Shown: positions 6,635 to 13,991 of the stretch, piece by piece | How the letters are laid out: every line of letters begins with the position of its first letter | Position numbering within the stretch: the stretch's first letter is position 1 | Virus record (IMG/VR): IMGVR_UViG_3300044632_000033 | Location: 1-40,643 of that record | Reading direction: 5' to 3' (one strand) | DNA length: 40,643 nucleotides | Origin: a virus | Made by a program: the position numbers and the translations under genes | Notes under the pieces: model-generated | What the model was told of the DNA's origin: nothing | Seen by the model: the letters and a program-made list of their open reading frames with translations, nothing else | Databases searched by the model: none

Positions 6635-7000
6635 ATGGCACATTACGCTTTTCTTGATGAAAATAATATTGTTACGGAAGTCATCGTAGGTAAGGACGAA
6701 GGTAACTTTGATTGGGAAGCCCAATATGGGTCTTTCCGTGGTCAGGCTTGCAAACGAACTTCCTACAATACCAGTGGCGGTGTTCATTCTGGCGGTGGGA
6801 CGCCATTTCGTAAGAACTATGCGGGTATCGGCTATACCTATGATGAACAAAGAGATGCATTCATACCTCCCAAACCGTATGAATCATGGGTTCTTAATGA
6901 AGACACTTGTTTGTGGGGTGCTCCCATTCCCGCTCCTAATGATGGTAAACGCTACTCATGGGACGAAGCAACAACTTCATGGATTGAGATAACAGAATGA
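6635..7000 (+). CDS. MAHF/RKNYAGIG-family phage protein, copy 1
   Basis: 121 residues from ATG 6635 (GGAG about 7 bases upstream) rather than the TTG at 6623. Conserved elements: MAHYAFLDENNIVTEVIVG, FRKNYAGIGYTYDEQRDAFI, PPKPYESWVLNEDTCLWGAP and YSWDEATTSWIEI. This compact family is very widespread in cyanophages and pelagiphages, nearly always beside fibre genes; function not established. Candidates are a virion decoration or fibre tip, or a fibre chaperone. This copy lacks the LLDANGVEHE segment present in the second copy (8843), having EGNFDWEAQYGSFRGQ there, and shares 24-base and 17-base identical stretches with it. Confidence 0.75.
   Translation: MAHYAFLDENNIVTEVIVGKDEGNFDWEAQYGSFRGQACKRTSYNTSGGVHSGGGTPFRKNYAGIGYTYDEQRDAFIPPKPYESWVLNEDTCLWGAPIPAPNDGKRYSWDEATTSWIEITE
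6959..6982 (+). repeat. 24-base identical repeat between MAHF paralogs, unit 1
   Basis: The 24 bases here are identical to 9170-9193; both encode the WDEATTSW segment of the two MAHF-family genes. A further 17-base identity links 6806-6822 and 9017-9033 (encoding FRKNYA). The surrounding sequence is diverged, so these are islands of identity between paralogs. Confidence 0.9.
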
Positions 7001-7248
7001 CAGCCTCAGTTATTAACGCTACCGTAAACGGTATAAACGCCACAGGTGGGAATACAGCCGAACTTGAACTTCAGGTAGGTGGCACGACGGCTATTACAGT
7101 CAACTCTGCTGGTTACTGGGTATTGGCTAATGCACTCCCAGTGGCATCCGGTGGTACTGGAGCAAACACGGCGGCTACGGGTCTATCAAATCTTGGTGGC
7201 GTATCAACAGGTAAATCAATTGCGATGGCAATTGTCTTTGGAGGATAG
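6997..7248 (+). CDS. Short fibre-like protein ending in AIAMAIVFGG-type tip
   Basis: 83 residues, ATGA overlap with the previous gene. An N-terminal ASVINATVNGINATGGNTAE segment resembles the start of the 9204 product. The C-terminal half ALPVASGGTGANTAATGLSN followed by LGGVSTGKSIAMAIVFGG is a signature of many phage and prophage tail-fibre ends. Length is far below normal fibres, so it is either a modular tip peptide or a minimal fibre unit. Probable virion protein. Confidence 0.65.
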   Translation: MTASVINATVNGINATGGNTAELELQVGGTTAITVNSAGYWVLANALPVASGGTGANTAATGLSNLGGVSTGKSIAMAIVFGG

Positions 7249-7250
7249 AG

Positions 7251-7634
7251 ATGGCAAACCCCAATATTGTTAGCGTAACGGCAATTTACGGTAACACTTC
7301 GTCTATATTAATTACTGGCACTGCCGATCCATTTGCTACGCCTCTAATTAGCAACGCTGCTTCTAGCGGTAAGGTCTATAAGATCAATTCAATAGTGGTT
7401 GCTAACGTAGACGGAACTTCTGCTGCTGACATCACGATTAAGTTGTTTTCTCAGGCCGCTCTTGCTGGAACTGGGACGGCGCTTATCTCGACGGCTTCTG
7501 TACCTGCTGACTCTACGCTTGTGGTTATGGATAAAAGCACTGGTATCTATTTATTAGAAGATAAGTCGATTGGTGCTACAGCCAGTGCGGCTAATGATTT
7601 GGTAGTAACTTGCTCTTGGGAAGAAATTAACTAA
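7251..7634 (+). CDS. Small phage virion protein (MANPNIV family)
   Basis: 127 residues, preceded by GGAGG about 6 bases before ATG 7251. Core pattern: NIVSVTAIYGNTSSILITGT, GKVYKINSIVVANVDGTSAA, DITIKLFSQ, SVPADSTLVVMDKSTGIYLL and NDLVVTCSWEEIN. This beta-sandwich-like family occurs in many marine and freshwater phages near fibre or neck genes and is annotated as hypothetical virion protein. TAATG overlap with the downstream Gly-rich fibre. No enzymatic motif. Confidence 0.7.
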   Translation: MANPNIVSVTAIYGNTSSILITGTADPFATPLISNAASSGKVYKINSIVVANVDGTSAADITIKLFSQAALAGTGTALISTASVPADSTLVVMDKSTGIYLLEDKSIGATASAANDLVVTCSWEEIN

Positions 7635-8833
7635 TGTCTAATCGTTGGTTCGGCGGCTTAGTAAACCAGACTAGACCTACTACTACAGGTGGTAAGTCAG
7701 GAGCGGCTACTGGCGTTTTTACGAATACACAAGCACTTCAACAAGTATCTGGCGGTAATTTTCCAATACCTAAGACTGTGTCGGGTGCGCCTACTATTGG
7801 GACGGCAACGGCTGGTTTGTCTCAAAATGCAACTATAACTTTTACGGCTCCTGCTGATAATGGGGGGTCAGCCATTACAGGGTATACGGCTACTTCAAAC
7901 CCCGGAGGGATTACGGGAACGAGTGCTTCATCTCCAATTACGGTTACAGGACTAACTGGAGGCACTGCCTATACTTTTACGGTAACTGCTACAAATGGGG
8001 TAGGCACCAGCGCACCGAGTGCGGCAAGTAATTCAATTACCGCTGTATCAACTTATTCTATTGAATATATATTAGTAGCGGGTGGTGGCGGTGGGGGAAA
8101 ACATTGGGCTGGTGGAGGAGGTGCCGGAGGTTTAGTTGCTGGCTCTATAACTGGCACCCCCGGAACAGGGTATTCAATAACAATTGGTGGTGGTGGGTCT
8201 GGTGGAACGCAAGATTTTGATTCTAATACTGCAACAAATGGAACTAACTCCACAGCATTTTCGCAAACCGCAATAGGTGGTGGTAGAGGTGGTTTTAACT
8301 ACGGTGGTGGGGCAAGTGGTGGTTCAGGCGGCGGTGGCGGTTCTGGGTACGGAGCAGGTTCGGGAACTGCTGGACAAGGTAATAATGGAGGAACTGGAGG
8401 TGGTTCTTCTAACTGCGGAGGTGGTGGAGGTGGCGCTGGAGCAGTTGGTAATGCAGTAAGTGGAACAAATGCTGGTTCTGGCGGCGCCGGAAGTTCTTCA
8501 TATTCAACTTGGGCCAGTGCTACATCTTCAGGTTCAAGTGGGGCTTATGCAGGTGGTGGTGGTGGCTCCGCTTTTAACGGTTCTCCCGGTAATGGTGGCA
8601 CTGGTGGTGGGGGACAGGGTGGATTATGGGGAGGTAGAAGCCCTACGGCTGGTGCTGTAAATACTGGTGGTGGAGGTGGAGCAGGCCAATATCAAACTGA
8701 TGGTTCAGGAGGGGGTTCAGGAATTTGTATTCTTAGATATCTTGGATCTCAAAAAGGCAGCGGTGGAACTGTTTATTCTAGTGGTGGTTACACCTATCAT
8801 AAATTTACTGGTAACGGAACATATACGGCATAA
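7634..8833 (+). CDS. Gly-rich tail fibre with fibronectin type III domain, copy 2
   Basis: 399 residues. Residues about 45-138 form a fibronectin type III domain (PTIGTATAGLSQNATITFTA, DNGGSAITGYTATSNPGG, TGLTGGTAYTFTVTATNGVG, TSAPSAASNSITAV). The remainder is a Gly-rich region starting at EYILVAGGGGGG, ending in the recurrent fibre tip GGTVYSSGGYTYHKFTGNGT. The tip is closely similar to that of the 9640 product. FN3 domains in phage virions are associated with carbohydrate or cell-surface contact. Likely adhesin; second of four Gly-rich proteins in the array. Confidence 0.75.
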   Translation: MSNRWFGGLVNQTRPTTTGGKSGAATGVFTNTQALQQVSGGNFPIPKTVSGAPTIGTATAGLSQNATITFTAPADNGGSAITGYTATSNPGGITGTSASSPITVTGLTGGTAYTFTVTATNGVGTSAPSAASNSITAVSTYSIEYILVAGGGGGGKHWAGGGGAGGLVAGSITGTPGTGYSITIGGGGSGGTQDFDSNTATNGTNSTAFSQTAIGGGRGGFNYGGGASGGSGGGGGSGYGAGSGTAGQGNNGGTGGGSSNCGGGGGGAGAVGNAVSGTNAGSGGAGSSSYSTWASATSSGSSGAYAGGGGGSAFNGSPGNGGTGGGGQGGLWGGRSPTAGAVNTGGGGGAGQYQTDGSGGGSGICILRYLGSQKGSGGTVYSSGGYTYHKFTGNGTYTA

Positions 8834-8842
8834 GGCATAATT

Positions 8843-9211
8843 ATGGCTCATTTCGCAAAACTTGACGCAAACAATATAGTTCTTGAAGTCAACGTAGTTG
8901 ATAACGAGCATTTGTTAGATGCTAACGGTGTTGAGCATGAGAATCTGGGGATTGCGTTTTTAGTGCAATGGTCAGGTGGTTATCCATATTGGAAACAAAC
9001 TTCCTATAACGGAAATTTTCGTAAGAACTATGCAGGTATTGGACTTATATACGACGCAGGACGGGATGCTTTTATAGAACCACAGCCATACCCGTCGTGG
9101 GTATTGAATGAAACTACGTGCAGATGGGAGCCTCCTGTACCGTACCCAACAGATGGCAAATACTATGCGTGGGACGAAGCAACAACTTCATGGGTAGAGA
9201 TAAATGGCTAA
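8843..9211 (+). CDS. MAHF/RKNYAGIG-family phage protein, copy 2
   Basis: 122 residues with the canonical family layout: MAHFAKLDANNIVLEVNVVD, NEHLLDANGVEHENLGIAFL, QTSYNGNFRKNYAGIG, PQPYPSWVLNETTCRWEPP and YYAWDEATTSWVEI. It is a paralog of the 6635-7000 product, and again directly follows a Gly-rich fibre gene, so the pair behaves as a duplicated cassette. Its last codons overlap the next ATG (9204) by eight bases. Function unproven; association with fibre maturation or tip decoration is inferred from synteny. Confidence 0.8.
   Translation: MAHFAKLDANNIVLEVNVVDNEHLLDANGVEHENLGIAFLVQWSGGYPYWKQTSYNGNFRKNYAGIGLIYDAGRDAFIEPQPYPSWVLNETTCRWEPPVPYPTDGKYYAWDEATTSWVEING
9170..9193 (+). repeat. 24-base identical repeat between MAHF paralogs, unit 2
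   Basis: Exact match of 6959-6982 in the second MAHF-family gene. Direct repeats in the same orientation 2.2 kb apart could recombine to delete or duplicate the intervening Gly-rich fibre cassette. Confidence 0.9.
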
Positions 9212-9638
9212 CTCAATAATTAACGCAGATACCGACGGTCTAAAGCAGACTGGTGGCGATGCTAATATCCTGAACATTCAGACGAATAGCACTAATGCTA
9301 TTACGATAGATGCTAATCAAAACGCTACATTAAATTCAACTGGGGCCGTAACGGTTCCTGTGGGTACCCTAGCCGAGCGGCCTTCAGCGCCTGCTGCTGG
9401 TATGTTCCGGTTTAACGATGACTCTGACGAGTTTGAGGGCTACGACGGATCGGCATGGGGTGCAATTGGTGGCGGTGGAGGCAATATCACAACATTTGGT
9501 CTTTTTGAGAACGCCAAGTTAATCTCAGCCGACTACACGATTGGCACGAACAACAACGCCATCAGTGGTGGCCCTATTGAGGTTGCAACTGGGGTTAACG
9601 TAACGGTTCCTTCGGGATCAGTCTGGACGGTGGTGTGA
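9204..9638 (+). CDS. Short modular tail-fibre protein
   Basis: 144 residues. N-terminus MANSIINADTDGLKQTGGDA with repeat-like NILNIQTNSTNAITID, then the fibre linker TLAERPSAPAAGMFRFNDDS, EGYDGSAWGAIGGGGG, and a C-terminal tip GGPIEVATGVNVTVPSGSVW ending TVV. The linker and the tip are both well-known phage fibre modules; the tip matches the C-terminus of the 4936 product. Very likely a virion fibre unit; short for a complete receptor-binding fibre. Confidence 0.75.
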   Translation: MANSIINADTDGLKQTGGDANILNIQTNSTNAITIDANQNATLNSTGAVTVPVGTLAERPSAPAAGMFRFNDDSDEFEGYDGSAWGAIGGGGGNITTFGLFENAKLISADYTIGTNNNAISGGPIEVATGVNVTVPSGSVWTVV

Positions 9639-9639
9639 T

Positions 9640-10635
9640 ATGAGTATTGTATTAAATGGTACATCGGGGATTGCAAACGCCACTTGGACAACAGGAACTC
9701 GCCCATCTAGTCCAACAGCGGGTCAGATGGGGTTTAATACTACTACCGGAAACCCTGAGTGGTACGACGCAACCAACTCTGCTTGGGTAAATTTTTCAAA
9801 TACTCCTGCGTATGCGGTTGAGTCTATTATTATTGCTGGTGGCGCCGGTGGTGGAGGAGGTTGGTATGCCGGAGGTGGGGGCGCTGGCGGATTGTTATAT
9901 ACGGCGTCATCACTTGTAAATATTGGAGGCGCATACACAATAACTGTTGGCGCTGGAGGTGCTGGTGCTACGTCTACTAGTGGTACAGGAACAAATGGGG
10001 TGAATTCATCAATATCAGGGTCATTATTTACAACTCTTACTGCTATTGGTGGTGGTGGCGGTGGTGGTCGTGGTGCGGCTCCCGGAGCATCCGGTGGTTC
10101 TGGTGGTGGCTCAGGATATGAAGGAGTTGCGGGCGGTTCTGGAACTTCCGGACAAGGTAATAAAGGCGGAGATGGAGGTTACGGCGCCGGTGGTGGTGGT
10201 GCTGGAGCCGCTGGAGCAAACGCTCCCAATACCAGCCCTTATGGTACTGCCGGAGGTGTTGGTTTAAATACTTATTCGACTTGGGCCACAGCAACATCAA
10301 CAGGAGCATCTGGTTATTACGCTGGCGGAGGAGGTGGTGGTAGTAACTCTGTTCAACGTGCTGGAGGCTTAGGCGGTGGCGGTGCAGGCGCTTCAAATAG
10401 TCCCGGAATCGACAATGTGGCTGGTACTGCAAATACAGGCGGTGGCGGTGGGGGTGGCACCGGAATAGAGGCCCCTGCTAGTGGACTTACTGGAAGAAAT
10501 GCTGGTAAAGCCGGTGGTTCTGGAATTGTGATTATTCGCTATGCAGGCGCACAAAAAGGTACAGGCGGCACTGTTGTAACTACTGGTGGATATACCTACC
10601 ACACATTTACTTCTTCAGGGACATATACAGCATGA
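9640..10635 (+). CDS. Gly-rich tail fibre / adhesin, copy 3
   Basis: 331 residues. A short N-terminal fibre module (SIVLNGTSGIANATWTTGTR then PSSPTAGQMGFNTTTGNPEW and DATNSAWVNFSN) leads into a Gly-rich body from AVESIIIAGGAGGGGG, ending GIVIIRYAGAQKGTGGTVVT and GGYTYHTFTSSGTYTA. The terminal module is the common 'GGYTxHTFTSSGTF' fibre end. It overlaps the next gene by ATGA. Unlike the two earlier Gly-rich genes it is not followed by a MAHF-family gene, so the cassette is incomplete here. Confidence 0.75.
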   Translation: MSIVLNGTSGIANATWTTGTRPSSPTAGQMGFNTTTGNPEWYDATNSAWVNFSNTPAYAVESIIIAGGAGGGGGWYAGGGGAGGLLYTASSLVNIGGAYTITVGAGGAGATSTSGTGTNGVNSSISGSLFTTLTAIGGGGGGGRGAAPGASGGSGGGSGYEGVAGGSGTSGQGNKGGDGGYGAGGGGAGAAGANAPNTSPYGTAGGVGLNTYSTWATATSTGASGYYAGGGGGGSNSVQRAGGLGGGGAGASNSPGIDNVAGTANTGGGGGGGTGIEAPASGLTGRNAGKAGGSGIVIIRYAGAQKGTGGTVVTTGGYTYHTFTSSGTYTA

Positions 10636-11195
10636 GTCTCGTAAAAATATCAGGCAACGCAAGCGGGACGGGAACGCTGACCATAGCGGCGCCCAATACA
10701 AACACGGACTACACGCTGACTTTGCCAACGAATACCGGCACGATTTTGACTACGGCTTCGTCTAATTTGGGCAAAGTGTTGCAGGTATTAAGTACGACCA
10801 AAACAAACGCTTTTACAACTACAAGTACCTCATTTACTGATGTTACTGGGCTGTCAGTTGCAATTACACCGTCTTCCGCAACAAGCAAAATTTTAGTTAC
10901 TGCCGCAGTGCAACATTCAATCTCTGTTACCACTAATAACGTATGGGTTCAGTTGGTTAGGGATTCAACCGCAATAGGTAACGGTACAGATGGATTTGGT
11001 GGGTCAAGGGCGGATACGGTAAATTTAATTTGGTGCTCGACAATTTCGTATTTAGACTCTCCGGCAACTACTTCAAGTACAACCTACAAGATTCAACTTA
11101 AGGCAGGGGCAGGAACGGCGGCGGTCAATACTAGGGCTTCGGATAGCGCTTTCCTTGTTTCTTCACATATTACAGTTATGGAGATTGCGGCATGA
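10632..11195 (+). CDS. Tail-fibre protein with C-terminal beta-sandwich
   Basis: 187 residues. N-terminus GNASGTGTLTIAAPNTNTDY followed by TLTLPTNTGTILTTAS is a common fibre repeat. Residues about 50-185 form a receptor-side domain seen in prophage fibres: VLQVLSTTKTNAFTTTSTSF, LSVAITPSSATSKILVTAAV, QLVRDSTAIGNG, TYKIQLKAG. This resembles a jelly-roll used in many phage tail-fibre ends. ATGA overlaps on both sides place it inside the translationally coupled fibre run. Confidence 0.75.
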   Translation: MSLVKISGNASGTGTLTIAAPNTNTDYTLTLPTNTGTILTTASSNLGKVLQVLSTTKTNAFTTTSTSFTDVTGLSVAITPSSATSKILVTAAVQHSISVTTNNVWVQLVRDSTAIGNGTDGFGGSRADTVNLIWCSTISYLDSPATTSSTTYKIQLKAGAGTAAVNTRASDSAFLVSSHITVMEIAA

Positions 11196-11449
11196 ACCAT
11201 AAAGCAATCTATGCTCTTTATCCTAATGTAGTGTCAGTCGATGACGACGCCGGTGCGTTTGATGCCCAAGGTAATCAGGTGCAGATTGATATGGCATTAG
11301 TTAATGCTTGGGTAGACCCAGAAGCCTACAAAGAATTACGCCGTGCGGAGTACCCATCTTTTGCCGAGCAGTTTGACCTTCTTTACCACGGTGGCCTAGA
11401 GGCATGGAAGACTGCGATTGATGAAGTTAAAACGAGGTTTCCAAAATGA
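11192..11449 (+). CDS. Small XkdW-like tail-region protein
   Basis: 85 residues. The C-terminal motif RRAEYPSFAEQFDLLYHGGL then EAWKTAIDEVKTRFPK is the 'YPSxxEQxDxLxxGG...AIxxVKxxxPK' signature found in small proteins beside tail-fibre genes, and resembles the XkdW-type pattern. The N-terminus has AIYALYPNVVSVDDDAGAFD. Such proteins are common partners of fibres; whether they are chaperones or virion parts is not settled. ATGA overlaps with both neighbours. Confidence 0.75.
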   Translation: MNHKAIYALYPNVVSVDDDAGAFDAQGNQVQIDMALVNAWVDPEAYKELRRAEYPSFAEQFDLLYHGGLEAWKTAIDEVKTRFPK

Positions 11450-12585
11450 GCCAGATAAAGGTCAACGCAGTCACAGACGCTAGTGGTGGCAATACCGCTA
11501 CGATAAACAGCATGACCCCTACTGCGGATAGTCTGCAAGGCTTTCGTAACCGCCTAATTAACGGGAATATGATGATTGACCAGCGTAATGCTGGTGCTAG
11601 CGTTACTCCTACTACTGATGCTACATACACGCTTGATAGGTGGTGTATTCGTTTAACACAAGCAAGTAAAGTTTCGGTTCAACAAAACGCTGGTTCTGTT
11701 GCTTCGCTTGCAACAACAGGATTTAATAATTACTTAGGTGTTACATCTACATCCTCTTTCTCTGCATCTTCAACTGATATTTTTACTTTAGCACAACATA
11801 TTGAAGGTAATAATGTTCAAGATTTAAGATGGGGTACGGCTTCAGCAAAATCGGTAACTCTTAGTTTTTGGATTTACTCAAGTAAAACTGGAACCTTTGG
11901 TGGCTCAGTATTTAACAATGCGGCTAATCGTTCATACCCATTTACTTTTACAATTTCCGCTGCAAACACTTGGGAATACGAAACAGTAACAATTCCGGGA
12001 GATACGAGCGGTAGTTGGACGCAGACCACAGGTGTAGGTATTTATTTAAACTTTGACTTGGGTAGTGGAACAAGTAGAGTTGGAACCGCTGGAGCATGGG
12101 CAGGTGCAACTTATTGGGGTGCTAGCGGGTGTCAGTCTATCGTGGCTACGTCAGGAGCAACCTTCTACATCACAGGCGTACAACTCGAAGTAGGCTCTGT
12201 TGCTACCCCGTTTGAGCGCAGAGACTATGGGCGTGAGTTGATATTGTGTAAACGGTATTTTCAAATGCTAGCAAAAGGTAATAATCAAGGTTTTGGTAAT
12301 GGCGGATTTTATTACACAAGTTCTCAAATTATTATGCAACTTTTTATGCCAGTTGAAATGCGAGGAACGCCAACACTTTTTCAAGGAACTGGAACAGATT
12401 ACTTTGCTATTGAACGGGCTGGTGCCTCTGATGGATTTAATGGATTTGACGGTCTTGGGTCAAACGCTAACACAAGATGTATTGCGGCGTTTAATAATAC
12501 AAACGTCTCTGGGACTGCTGGTGTAATGGGGCAACTCCAACTAAATAATGCCAGCGCTTATGTTGGTCTTTCTGCGGAGTTATAA
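11446..12585 (+). CDS. Receptor-binding tail fibre with carbohydrate-binding-like domain
   Basis: 379 residues. After MSQIKVNAVTDASGGNTATI comes the hallmark FRNRLINGNMMIDQRNAGAS and TYTLDRWCIRLT, the entry to a beta-jelly-roll of about 200 residues (SFWIYSSKTGTFGGSVFNNA, YETVTIPGDTSGSW, YITGVQLEVGSVATPFERRD) that is frequent in phage and prophage tail fibres and resembles carbohydrate-binding modules. The following ELILCKRYFQM segment and C-terminal domain (265-379) complete a typical host-recognition protein. This is the most fibre-like product in the array and a good candidate for primary receptor binding. Confidence 0.8.
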   Translation: MSQIKVNAVTDASGGNTATINSMTPTADSLQGFRNRLINGNMMIDQRNAGASVTPTTDATYTLDRWCIRLTQASKVSVQQNAGSVASLATTGFNNYLGVTSTSSFSASSTDIFTLAQHIEGNNVQDLRWGTASAKSVTLSFWIYSSKTGTFGGSVFNNAANRSYPFTFTISAANTWEYETVTIPGDTSGSWTQTTGVGIYLNFDLGSGTSRVGTAGAWAGATYWGASGCQSIVATSGATFYITGVQLEVGSVATPFERRDYGRELILCKRYFQMLAKGNNQGFGNGGFYYTSSQIIMQLFMPVEMRGTPTLFQGTGTDYFAIERAGASDGFNGFDGLGSNANTRCIAAFNNTNVSGTAGVMGQLQLNNASAYVGLSAEL

Positions 12586-12586
12586 A

Positions 12587-12796
12587 ATGTACGCACTTGT
12601 AACGCCAATGTTTTCTAGTGGGACTATTTCGTGTACAAAACGAATATTCGACAACGCAATCATCCCATTTGCTCCAGATAACACAGACTACCAACATTTC
12701 AAAACCGACATCTTAGAAGGCGCAGAACTACAAGACGCAGATGGTAATGTGATGTCACCCGAAGCCGCACAGGCTTTTATCGCTACGCTACCTTGA
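12587..12796 (+). CDS. Small protein following the receptor-binding fibre
   Basis: I choose ATG 12587, just after the fibre stop (12583-12585), over the longer in-frame start at 12548 that would overlap the fibre. The product is 69 residues, starting MYALVTPMFSSGTISCTKRI with NAIIPFAPDNTDYQHFKTDI, and ending in an acidic helix (SPEAAQAFIATLP). Position and size resemble small fibre partners or chaperones, and 'FxxDIxxGAxLxDADGxxM' is a phage-like pattern. Function not known. Confidence 0.6.
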   Translation: MYALVTPMFSSGTISCTKRIFDNAIIPFAPDNTDYQHFKTDILEGAELQDADGNVMSPEAAQAFIATLP

Positions 12797-12809
12797 AATG
12801 ACCTAAAAA

Positions 12810-13982
12810 ATGTTTGGCCTCTTCCCTTTTGCGGGTGCGCCATTTGCAGATGTCGGCGTAATAAAAATACCCGTTAATGTAAATGTCACTGGGGTTGAGG
12901 CTACCGGTGCTGTTGGCGCTGTAACCGTCACAGGCAAAGCAAATGTCTTTGTAACCGGGGTCGAGGCCGCAGGCCAAGTTGGTACGGCAGATGTATCAGG
13001 CGACATCAATACCACCGTTACCGGGGTTCAGGGCACAGGGCAGACTGGCACCGTTTCGGTTGTAGGTGAGGCTAACGTATACCCAACGGGGGTTGTTGCT
13101 ACTGCCTTTGTAGACGCAGTTGGTGTTTCTGCTGACAAAAACTCAACCCCGGCAGGTGTTCAGGCAGTTATCGAGATTGGGCAAGAATCTGTATCCGCTA
13201 AGGCTAATGTCACAGTTACTGGGGTTCAGGGTCAGGGCCAAGTAGGTATCGTTCGTATTGGCATTAGTGTCAACGTAACGGGCGTTGAAGGTACGGGTGA
13301 GGTAGGGACGACTACCGTTAGGGGTAAGGCTAATGTCTTCCTAACTGGGGTTCAGGCTACAGGCGCCCTTGGCAATACCGACGAACAAGGTGGTGCTGTT
13401 GTAAACCTCATCGGGGTTAGCGGTCTTGGTGTCGTATATACGGGTAATGGCTTCCAAGTCCGTGGGGCGGCTAATGCGCCGGTATTTGGGCTTCAGGGCA
13501 CGGGTCAGGTAGGGACGGTTGTTAGCCGTGCTGGGGTTAACGTATTTGTTACCGGAGTCCAAGGCCAGACCCAACTTGGTCAAGAAGACGTAGCGACAGA
13601 AACTAAGGTATATGTAACCGGGGTACAGGGTTCAGGGCTGCTTAATTCGGTTGGGGTGTCTGGCAAAGGCTGGGTCTACCCGGCTGGGGTTCAGGGCGAT
13701 ACGGCTCTGGGTCAGGAAGAGGCTCAAGCCGATGCCAATGTCGTGGTGTCTGGGGTTATAGCAGTTTGTAATATAGACAACGTAACAGTTATTGCAAGGG
13801 GTACTTGTAAAGTATTCCCAACAGGGGTTTCGGCCCAATGTACCGTCTCTTCAACCCTCGTATGGGGCTTGATAGATGACAATCAGACCCCTAACTGGCA
13901 AAATGTGAACGATTCCCAGACAAGCAACTGGGTGCAGGTAAATGACGGAAATACCGTACTTTGGGTACAAATCCCAACATAA
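12810..13982 (+). CDS. Tandem-repeat beta-rich virion protein (VTGV repeats)
   Basis: 390 residues. Residues about 22-350 consist of roughly fifteen units of about 22 residues built on 'NVxVTGVxxxGxxGxxxVxGxA' (for example NVFVTGVEAAGQVGTADVSG). The regular Gly/Val spacing suggests a beta-solenoid or extended fibre. The C-terminus has three short units DDNQTPNWQNV, DSQTSNWVQV, DGNTVLWVQI, a known phage tail-end repeat. It lies between fibre genes, so a fibre shaft or side fibre is likely. No clear Shine-Dalgarno precedes ATG 12810. Units are diverged, with some degenerate ones near 110-130 and 195-225. Confidence 0.75.
   Translation: MFGLFPFAGAPFADVGVIKIPVNVNVTGVEATGAVGAVTVTGKANVFVTGVEAAGQVGTADVSGDINTTVTGVQGTGQTGTVSVVGEANVYPTGVVATAFVDAVGVSADKNSTPAGVQAVIEIGQESVSAKANVTVTGVQGQGQVGIVRIGISVNVTGVEGTGEVGTTTVRGKANVFLTGVQATGALGNTDEQGGAVVNLIGVSGLGVVYTGNGFQVRGAANAPVFGLQGTGQVGTVVSRAGVNVFVTGVQGQTQLGQEDVATETKVYVTGVQGSGLLNSVGVSGKGWVYPAGVQGDTALGQEEAQADANVVVSGVIAVCNIDNVTVIARGTCKVFPTGVSAQCTVSSTLVWGLIDDNQTPNWQNVNDSQTSNWVQVNDGNTVLWVQIPT
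12873..13857 (+). repeat. About 15 diverged tandem 66-bp coding repeats
   Basis: Inside the 12810-13982 gene, the phrase encoding 'VTGVxxxGxxG' recurs about every 66 bases (such as at GGGGTTGAGGCTACCGG near 12892 and GGGGTCGAGGCCGCAGG near 12957). Units have drifted at the DNA level but keep the protein pattern, indicating old expansion under selection rather than recent slippage. Confidence 0.75.
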
Positions 13983-13991
13983 GGACAAAAC

